From NCBI GenBank assembly GCA_030649445.1, contig JAUSKR010000014.1:1-14943 (forward strand): a stretch of DNA of 14,943 nucleotides, in the 5' to 3' direction. The DNA comes from a bacterium (GTDB lineage: Bacteria > Patescibacteriota > UBA1384 > XYA2-FULL-43-10 > 1-14-0-10-43-13). The notes under the pieces are model-generated. The model had not been told where the DNA came from. It saw only the letters and a program-made list of their open reading frames with translations, and made no database searches. A program made the translations under genes and the position numbers. Shown one piece after another: positions 7,498-12,253 of this stretch; position 1 is the first letter of the stretch, and each line of letters begins with the position of its first letter.

Positions 7498-7953
7498 ATG
7501 TGGCCATTTGGTAAAAAGAAAAAGCAAGAAGAAACGGTTAGCGCAGTTTTAAGTCAAAGTACACCGCCGGCTGATTCATCAAGCTCGGCGACTCCTGTGT
7601 CTCCGACCCCGGCCGATTCTTCACCGACATCAGATCTGTCAACCGTTCCGTCACCACTTAATCCAGATATCGACACGCTCAAGCCAGCAGATGAGACTAC
7701 AGCGGCATCAACTGAGACTCCAAAACGTGACCTGAACATCGATCTTCCAGAACATCCGGCCGCCGCGAACACTGGCGATACTGTTCCAGAACCACCAGTT
7801 GACGACTCACAATCAACCCCGTCAACAGCTACTGCCAGTACCACTGACACCATCCCCGAACCACCAGCAGACAAAACGGCCGATGAGCCAACTTCGACTC
7901 CCACCGAAACCCCAACCGAACCGACGCCACCAGCTCCTCCGACTCAACCGTAA
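7498..7953 (+). CDS. Low-complexity Pro/Thr/Ser-rich small protein
   Basis: The 151 residues have no recognisable fold. The N-terminus MWPFGKKKKQEE has a hydrophobic tip followed by lysines, which might touch the inner face of the membrane. The rest is an acidic, disordered stretch rich in Pro, Thr, Ser, Ala and Asp. It includes repeats GDTVPEPPVDD and TDTIPEPPADK and a TPTETPTEPTPPAPP tail. There is no signal peptide or transmembrane helix. The ATG has GGAGG four bases upstream, a promoter at 7398-7426 and a good terminator at 7975-8006, so it is a complete single-gene unit. It could be a linker, scaffold or surface-associated protein; the function is unknown. The position next to the VanW gene suggests, but does not show, an envelope role. 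Confidence 0.8.
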   Translation: MWPFGKKKKQEETVSAVLSQSTPPADSSSSATPVSPTPADSSPTSDLSTVPSPLNPDIDTLKPADETTAASTETPKRDLNIDLPEHPAAANTGDTVPEPPVDDSQSTPSTATASTTDTIPEPPADKTADEPTSTPTETPTEPTPPAPPTQP

Positions 7954-7974
7954 ATTTCAATCAAAAAGTTCAAT

Positions 7975-8006
7975 CAAAAAAGTCTCCGCTATCGCGAGAC
8001 TTTTTT
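7975..8006 (+). terminator. Intrinsic terminator after the Pro/Thr-rich gene
   Basis: An A-tract (7975-7981) is followed by GTCT-c-CGC, loop TATC, GCG-AGAC, then TTTTTT (8001-8006). One bulged C interrupts the stem, and the A and T tracts extend the pairing. Because it has both tracts it could also end minus-strand transcription from the hppA/DUF3006 unit, whose last stop lies at 8058. Confidence 0.85.
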
Positions 8007-8012
8007 GTTTTT

Positions 8013-8067
8013 GTCATTCTGAACGAAGTGAAGAATCTCTGGGATCCTTCGCGATGCTCAGGATGAC
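8013..8067. repeat. GTCATTCTGA...TCAGGATGAC interspersed palindromic repeat, short form
   Basis: It has the same ends as the copy at 1927-2013: GTCATTCTGA (8013-8022) pairs with TCAGGATGAC (8058-8067), with inner GAAGAATCTC against GGGATCCTTC. It overlaps the last codons and the TGA of the DUF3006 gene (stop at 8058-8060). The final residues of that protein are therefore encoded by repeat sequence. It follows the terminator of the convergent gene. Confidence 0.75.
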
Positions 8068-8306
8068 ATGTTGGAAACGTTCAGGATCTCATTCAATATC
8101 TCTTTGGCCGTTTTTTCTCGCCGCTTCGTTTCGGCTTTTTCAGTCGCGACAGTCAAAACTAAAACTTCGCCGTCTTTGACTTCTTTCGGCAACAATTTTG
8201 CCGGCAGATCAAATGACTCGTCGTTTTCATCGAGCAAAACCGCCGTCTCCCCTTCGATCCGGTCGAGAGTGAATTCATGAATCACAATGTCTTTGGCTGA
8301 TTTCAT
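8058..8306 (-). CDS. DUF3006-type small protein
   Basis: The 82 residues match the DUF3006 pattern: LDRIEGETAVLLDENDE (a beta hairpin), then FDLPAKLLPKEVKDGEVLVLTV, then a basic helix EKAETKRREKTAKEILNEIL. The family is a small beta-rich domain of unknown function. It is cytosolic by sequence, with no signal peptide or membrane segment. It starts 26 bases after the hppA stop on the same strand, so the two are probably co-transcribed. The ATG at 8306 has no obvious Shine-Dalgarno sequence, because the GCTGAT repeat occupies that space; translation may depend on ribosomes from hppA. The last four residues (NMSS) and the stop come from the palindromic repeat at 8013-8067. Confidence 0.85.
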   Translation of the reverse strand: MKSAKDIVIHEFTLDRIEGETAVLLDENDESFDLPAKLLPKEVKDGEVLVLTVATEKAETKRREKTAKEILNEILNVSNMSS

Positions 8307-8311
8307 ATAAA

Positions 8312-8353
8312 ACTGATTAGCTGAAGGGCTGACTAGCTGACAGGCTTATCAGC
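8312..8353. repeat. GCTGAT/GCTGAC-type repeat spanning the hppA stop codon
   Basis: AGCTGAAGGGCTGAC, TAGCTGACAGGCTT and ATCAGCT words form a block like that at 128-171. The repeat fills the gap between hppA and the DUF3006 gene. It continues into the hppA 3' end, encoding its last residues (ADKPVS) and stop. Confidence 0.55.
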
Positions 8354-10441
8354 TTTCTTCCCGCCCAGCAGCATCAGTCCGGCGATGACGACTAGAATAA
8401 CGGCAACTATAACAATTTTGGTCGTGCTGGAAACTGTTACGGTCATCAGCGAGCTGGCGATGAGCAAAGCGATAATATTAACAACTTTGATGATCGGATT
8501 AATCGCCGGGCCGGCCGTGTCTTTATACGGATCACCGACGGTGTCGCCGGTCACAGCCGCCGCATGAGCCAGTGAACCTTTGCCGCCGTATGCGCCGTCT
8601 TCAATATATTTCTTGGCATTGTCCCAGGCGCCACCACCCGAGGTCATCGAGATGGCGACAAAGATACCAGTGATGATTGTTCCAATTAAAAATCCACCAA
8701 GTGCGACTGGACCGAGCAGAAAGCCAACGAGGATTGGCGAGACGACAGTGATAAAAGCTGGCAGGATCATCTCGCGGATGGCCGCTTGAGTGACGATGTC
8801 GACGGCCTTGCCATACTCCGGCTTGGTCTTGCCCTCCATAATCCCTTTAATTTCTCTAAATTGGCGCCGAACTTCGACGACGACAGCTCCGGCCGCTTTG
8901 CCGACCGCTTCCATCGCCAGGGAGCCGAAGTAATACGGCAGTAATCCGCCAAGGAACAAGCCGACCAAGACATAAGGATCGCGCAGATCAAAAGCTAAAT
9001 TTGTGCCGCCGCTGGCTAATTTCTGAGTGTAATCGGCAAACAAAACCATCGCCGCCAGTGCGGCTGAGCCGATGGCGTAGCCCTTGGTCACGGCCTTGGT
9101 CGTGTTGCCGACGGAATCAAGCGCGTCGGTATGGACACGGACGTCGGCTGGTAACTCCGCCATCTCGGCAATGCCGCCGGCATTGTCAACGACCGGACCA
9201 AAAGCGTCGATGGCAATAATGATGCCAGCCATAGACAGCATCGCCATCGCCGCCACTGCAATACCGTAGAGACCAGCCAGGGAATAAGAGCCGAGAATAG
9301 CGGCGCCGATGACGATAACTGGAGCCGCAGTCGAGCGCATCGAGACAGCCAGACCGGCAATGACGTTGGTACCGTGTCCGGTCTGTGACGCAGAAGCGAT
9401 GGACTGAACCGGATGAAATTTCTTCGAGGTGAAGTATTCAGTGATGACAACCATGGCCGCAGTGACGAGCAAACCAACCAGAGATGAATAATAGAGTGCT
9501 CTGACTGTATAGATACCATTGTCGACCATCATCCACTTCGTGATGAAGTAAAAGAGAACAGCCGAGAGAATGCCGGCAACAGCCAGACCGCGGTAGAGCG
9601 TGCCCATAATGTTTTTGGAATTCTTACCCAGTTTGACAAACCAGCTGCCGACGATTGAAGTGGCGATCGAAGCCGCGCCTAATACGAGTGGAAAATAGGT
9701 CGCGTTATCAAAATTCGAGAAGAAAAGGTGGCCCATCAGCATTGTCGCAATAGCCGTGACGGAGTAAGTCTCAAAGAGGTCAGCCGCCATACCGGCGCAG
9801 TCACCAACGTTGTCACCGACATTATCAGCGATGACGGCCGGGTTGCGCGGATCATCCTCGGGAATACCAGCTTCGACTTTTCCAACCAGATCAGCACCAA
9901 CGTCGGCCGCTTTAGTGAAAATACCACCGCCAAGCCGAGCAAAAATTGAAATGAGCGAGCCGCCGAAACCGAGGCCGATCAGAGCGTTGATATCCTTGAA
10001 AATAGCGTAAAATCCGGCCACAGCCATGAGGGCCAAGCCGACGACGAGCATTCCTGTAACAGTGCCGGATTTGAAGGCAACATCCATCCCGGCCGGCAGG
10101 CCTTTGCGGCAGGCTTCCGCAGTGCGGACATTGCCGCGAACTGAGACCATCATACCGATATAGCCAGCCAGAGCGGAGAAAACAGCGCCGACGAGAAAGC
10201 CGAGGGCGACTTTATAATTGAGCGCATATAATAGTACGACGAAAAGAACAGCTGCCACAACGGCGACGGTCGAATACTGGCGGTTTAGAAAGGCCATCGC
10301 CCCTTCCTGAATCGCCTTGGCGATGTCAGTCATTTTCTTGTTACCGGCATCTTTTTTGCTTACCACCCTCGCCAAAATCAGGCCATAAACAATCGAAATG
10401 GCCGCCATCACCAGTGCGATCGTCATCGAAGTCGTGTACAT
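8333..10441 (-). CDS. hppA: Membrane-bound proton-translocating pyrophosphatase, K+-independent type
   Basis: HppA hydrolyses cytosolic pyrophosphate and pumps H+ across the membrane. The 702 residues match the family's length, with about 16 membrane segments. The pyrophosphate and Mg2+ site is intact: DVGADLVGKVEAGIPEDDPR and DNVGDNVGDCAG (about 178-215), and TGDTVGDPYKDTAGPAINP near the C-terminus. The motif GNTTKAVTKG carries Lys449 and Thr452. In the known classes, Ala and Gly at these positions mark K+-dependent enzymes and Lys with Thr marks K+-independent ones, so this is predicted K+-independent. I infer H+ rather than Na+ transport from that class. The ATG at 10441 has GGGAGAG upstream. 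The gene appears to be first in a unit with the DUF3006 gene. Its last six residues overlap an interspersed repeat. Confidence 0.96.
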   Translation of the reverse strand: MYTTSMTIALVMAAISIVYGLILARVVSKKDAGNKKMTDIAKAIQEGAMAFLNRQYSTVAVVAAVLFVVLLYALNYKVALGFLVGAVFSALAGYIGMMVSVRGNVRTAEACRKGLPAGMDVAFKSGTVTGMLVVGLALMAVAGFYAIFKDINALIGLGFGGSLISIFARLGGGIFTKAADVGADLVGKVEAGIPEDDPRNPAVIADNVGDNVGDCAGMAADLFETYSVTAIATMLMGHLFFSNFDNATYFPLVLGAASIATSIVGSWFVKLGKNSKNIMGTLYRGLAVAGILSAVLFYFITKWMMVDNGIYTVRALYYSSLVGLLVTAAMVVITEYFTSKKFHPVQSIASASQTGHGTNVIAGLAVSMRSTAAPVIVIGAAILGSYSLAGLYGIAVAAMAMLSMAGIIIAIDAFGPVVDNAGGIAEMAELPADVRVHTDALDSVGNTTKAVTKGYAIGSAALAAMVLFADYTQKLASGGTNLAFDLRDPYVLVGLFLGGLLPYYFGSLAMEAVGKAAGAVVVEVRRQFREIKGIMEGKTKPEYGKAVDIVTQAAIREMILPAFITVVSPILVGFLLGPVALGGFLIGTIITGIFVAISMTSGGGAWDNAKKYIEDGAYGGKGSLAHAAAVTGDTVGDPYKDTAGPAINPIIKVVNIIALLIASSLMTVTVSSTTKIVIVAVILVVIAGLMLLGGKKADKPVS

Positions 10442-10659
10442 AGTCTCTCCCGCTTTAATTTAGAATTAAGAATACAGAATGAAGAATTAAGTTTTTTGTC
10501 ATTCCCGCGCACAATTCCCCTCCTCTCCGAGCCGTCCCTCCCCTCCCCGAGGGGAGGTTAGGTGGGGTGGAAGCGATGGGTTAGGGGTGGTGGAAAGATG
10601 AAATCAAAACGCTTAAATCTATGCAATCAATCTATCATAACGAATTCTCGGATTCAATC
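10442..10659. repeat. Intergenic repeat-rich segment upstream of hppA
   Basis: No gene is visible. TTTTTTGTCATTC (10492-10504) matches the edge of the palindromic repeat at 1921-1933 but continues into CCCGCGCAC instead. CCTCCC-cgag-GGGAGG (10542-10557) is a hairpin followed by GTTAGGTGGGG, a type of dispersed repeat seen in many bacterial genomes. The stretch 10551-10588 has four G-runs on the plus strand. I could not assign a convincing promoter for hppA here, although one must lie nearby. Confidence 0.55.
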
Positions 10660-10688
10660 TTGACAAAATTATAATAATGTGCTAGTGT
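10660..10688 (+). promoter_or_regulatory. Promoter for the lipoprotein gene
   Basis: TTGACA (10660-10665), a 17-base spacer, then TAGTGT (10683-10688) preceded by TGC, an extended -10. A perfect TATAAT also occurs at 10670-10675 but lacks a good -35. The predicted leader is about 75 bases, up to the ATG at 10770. The AT-rich promoter contrasts with the GC-rich gene it drives. Confidence 0.7.
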
Positions 10689-10769
10689 AATGGAGTTTTC
10701 CGGTGCCTGATGGTTATCGCCCTCACACTGCAAAGCTAGCGGTCCATGAGGCCGCGCTTGGAGAGAGCC

Positions 10770-11498
10770 ATGCGGAACTCCGCACGTTTCGTCGCGATCG
10801 CGGCCTTGGCCGCGATGTCCCTGGTCGGTTGCGGTGGCAGCAGCGCCACCGCGCCGATCGTGCAGAGCCTACCGAAGTTCTATGCCCAGTCGACCCAGAA
10901 CGTCGTGCTGGGACCTTTCCCTCAACTGCTGATCAAGGACGAAGCGGCAGCGGTGGCTGTCGGCACATTCGTCAGGGTAATGGTGGACAGTGGGGAAGTC
11001 CACGATTTGAAGGTGCTAAGCTCGCTGACTACTAGCCAGGAGCCGTACATCGAAGGTACGTGGGTATCGTGGCCAGCAGGCGACTACAAGTTCACCTGTT
11101 CCGTGTCCAAGCCAGGTGCGAACACCGACCTCGTCCTCTACCTGACAATCCAGTCGCAGACTGCATCGGCGCCGTTCGTCTTGGTCGCCGCCGACGTCGT
11201 CGGCAAGACCCTGACGACCGAGACCAAGGACGGACGGTCATGGTTCGTCGGGGAGATCAACCAGCCAATCCGCCTCGTCCTGACCAGCCCTAGCCGTGGT
11301 GGGATTGACCCCATCACGACCAGCCTGCGCGTGTCCGTAGCGGGGACGACTACCGCCCCAAGCTACGAGTTCGACGATCCCGCCGACCCGATGAGGCTGG
11401 TGATCCACCAGAAGGGCGAGTTCCTGGTGGAGGTGATCATCGGCCTGAGCGACGGCATTCACGCCGTTCTCGGATCGTGCTGGCTCAGGCTCGTCTGA
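10770..11498 (+). CDS. Predicted lipoprotein of unknown family, GC-rich gene
   Basis: The 242-residue product starts with a classic lipoprotein signal: MRNSAR, a hydrophobic stretch, and the lipobox LVGC with Cys21 as the lipid-attached residue, then GGSSATAP. The mature part is rich in beta-forming residues and looks like one or two immunoglobulin-like sandwiches (GTWVSWPAGDYKFTCSVSKP, LRVSVAGTTTAPSYEFDD, a final GSCWLRLV). I do not recognise the family. I preferred the ATG at 10770 to that at 10746 because GGAG lies six bases upstream and the signal peptide then begins correctly. The coding sequence is GC-rich compared with its AT-rich promoter and most neighbours. It has its own promoter (10660-10688) and terminator (11540-11580), and the similarly built gene at 11703 follows in tandem. 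It probably acts at the outer face of the membrane. Confidence 0.85.
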   Translation: MRNSARFVAIAALAAMSLVGCGGSSATAPIVQSLPKFYAQSTQNVVLGPFPQLLIKDEAAAVAVGTFVRVMVDSGEVHDLKVLSSLTTSQEPYIEGTWVSWPAGDYKFTCSVSKPGANTDLVLYLTIQSQTASAPFVLVAADVVGKTLTTETKDGRSWFVGEINQPIRLVLTSPSRGGIDPITTSLRVSVAGTTTAPSYEFDDPADPMRLVIHQKGEFLVEVIIGLSDGIHAVLGSCWLRLV

Positions 11499-11520
11499 GC
11501 CACCAGGTTCGCAAACCTGG
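11481..11520 (+). other. Two abutting perfect hairpins over the lipoprotein stop codon
   Basis: TGGCTCAG (11481-11488), loop GCTCGT, CTGAGCCA (11495-11502) is a perfect 8-bp hairpin containing the TGA stop (11496-11498) in its right arm. Immediately after it CCAGGTT (11503-11509), loop CGCA, AACCTGG (11514-11520) is a perfect 7-bp hairpin. Neither has a T-tract; they could protect the transcript 3' end or be part of a larger 3' element. Confidence 0.75.
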
Positions 11521-11539
11521 CAACAAAATTGCAGACCCA

Positions 11540-11597
11540 GCGCTCGCCTCCCTCCGGGGATGGCGGGCGCGCAGTCGTTTTACCGCCTCTTTTTTTT
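11540..11597 (+). terminator. GC-rich terminator-like hairpin after the lipoprotein gene
   Basis: GCGCTCGCC (11540-11548) pairs with GGCGGGCGC (11562-11570) with one T-G pair. The stem continues as TCCC against GGGA, closed by a TCCG loop inside C and G, a stable UNCG-type tetraloop. GTTTT (11576-11580) and a run of eight T (11590-11597) follow. It separates the lipoprotein transcript from the next promoter at 11605. Confidence 0.75.
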
Positions 11598-11604
11598 AAT
11601 GATC

Positions 11605-11633
11605 TTGATTAACTCACAATAATATTGTAATAA
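11605..11633 (+). promoter_or_regulatory. Promoter for the 118-aa gene
   Basis: TTGATT (11605-11610), a 17-base spacer, then TAATAA (11628-11633), in AT-rich DNA directly after the T-tract of the preceding terminator. A leader of about 60 bases is predicted before the ATG at 11703. Confidence 0.6.
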
Positions 11634-11650
11634 TTAAAACACTTTCCGTA

Positions 11651-11660
11651 ACCACGTGGT
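11651..11660. promoter_or_regulatory. Perfect 10-bp palindrome in the leader of the 118-aa gene
   Basis: ACCACGTGGT is a perfect palindrome about 10-20 bases after the predicted transcription start. The position would suit a repressor operator for a dimer, but a single short palindrome can occur by chance. Confidence 0.3.
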
Positions 11661-11702
11661 GGTATAGACTCAACTGGTTCTGACAACGACAAGGAGAAGG
11701 CC

Positions 11703-12059
11703 ATGCCTGACACTGTTCCGACGGACTGTACTAACAGCGAGACCCGGCCGACCGAGTTCGACCAGCGTGGCTCGATGTACCGCCAGTACGAGACGAATGG
11801 CTGGTTCTGGAGCTTGTTCGTCTACACCATCCGGCCAGACGGCACCGTCCGCACCTGTGATCCGATCAACATCTTGGTCAGCCATGCCCGAGGTGGGATG
11901 GAACGGCCGAGAAAGATCAATGTCGAGACACCCGACGGCTCGACCGTCAACGATGTTTTCGCTCGCGGTCACTTGTTGCCCTCCATCGCGGGTCCGTACA
12001 CCTTCACGATCGAAACTCCGAGCGGAAACGAGTCGATCATCGTCGAGGTTCTGCCCTAG
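11703..12059 (+). CDS. Unrecognised 118-aa protein, GC-rich gene
   Basis: I do not recognise this family. The 118 residues have no signal peptide or membrane segment and are rich in beta-forming residues: YRQYETNGWFWSLFVYTIRP, INILVSHARGG, and a final GPYTFTIETPSGNESIIVEV that looks like the last strands of a beta sandwich. Two cysteines occur, in TDCTN and RTCDP. The start is secure: AAGGAG (11691-11696) lies six bases before the ATG. It has its own promoter (11605-11633) and is followed by two hairpins (12076-12102, 12117-12148). GC-rich coding use and layout match the lipoprotein gene upstream, suggesting common origin or arrival together. An antisense frame covers the same DNA but lacks a start signal. 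Confidence 0.8.
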   Translation: MPDTVPTDCTNSETRPTEFDQRGSMYRQYETNGWFWSLFVYTIRPDGTVRTCDPINILVSHARGGMERPRKINVETPDGSTVNDVFARGHLLPSIAGPYTFTIETPSGNESIIVEVLP

Positions 12060-12075
12060 CGGCAATCCATGGCTG

Positions 12076-12102
12076 GCAACTTGTCCTGTTCAAAAAAGTT
12101 GC
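12076..12102 (+). other. Hairpin downstream of the 118-aa gene
   Basis: GCAACTT (12076-12082) pairs with AAGTTGC (12096-12102) across a 13-base A-rich loop, 17 bases after the stop. CTGGCAAC at its left edge also occurs after the lipoprotein gene (11517-11524), where GCAA-caaaa-TTGC forms a smaller version. Confidence 0.55.
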
Positions 12103-12116
12103 GCCAAATCGAGCTG

Positions 12117-12148
12117 ATGCCGCTCGCCCTTCACCGGGCCGGCGGCAT
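12117..12148 (+). other. Strong GC-rich hairpin downstream of the 118-aa gene
   Basis: ATGCCGCTCGCCC pairs with GGGCCGGCGGCAT around a TTCACC loop: 13 positions with one C-C mismatch and one T-G pair. No T-tract follows on the plus strand, so it is not a textbook terminator. It shares GCTCGCC with the terminator stem after the lipoprotein gene. The rest of 12149-12253 is AT-rich noncoding DNA, including the palindrome GACGATCGTC at 12189-12198. Confidence 0.6.
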
Positions 12149-12253
12149 TGACAAAACATTCTAGAAAAATAAAAAGTACTAGAAATTGGACGATCGTCTC
12201 GATTTTCGTACCATTCGATATCTTCTTTCATCTAAAAAATCGAAAAGAAAAAA

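Noticed and set aside
7554..7904. Minus-strand open frame of 116 codons rich in Gly/Ser/Val opposite the Pro/Thr-rich gene
   Set aside because: It is the reverse image of a low-complexity coding region and has no start signals.
1927..8067. CRISPR-like or inverted-terminal-repeat interpretation of the two GTCATTCTGA palindromes
   Set aside because: There are only two copies about 6 kb apart with different interiors, unrelated genes between them, and no transposase; dispersed palindromic repeats explain them better.
10746..10769. Upstream ATG at 10746 as the lipoprotein start
   Set aside because: It would add eight residues including three arginines before the signal peptide, and the ribosome site GGAG is placed for the ATG at 10770.
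11670..12065. Minus-strand open frame of 131 codons opposite the 118-aa gene
   Set aside because: The plus-strand gene has AAGGAG at ideal spacing and a promoter; the antisense frame has neither and reads like a shadow of high-GC coding.
11517..12148. Integron attC sites after the GC-rich genes
   Set aside because: The hairpins lack paired RYYYAAC/GTTRRRY core boxes with the usual spacing, each gene has its own promoter, and no integrase is present in the window.
12159..12198. TTCTAG...CTAGAA inverted repeat and GACGATCGTC palindrome as a terminator for the GT4 operon
   Set aside because: Short stems with an AT-rich 14-base loop and no properly placed T-tract on the minus strand; could be chance in AT-rich DNA.
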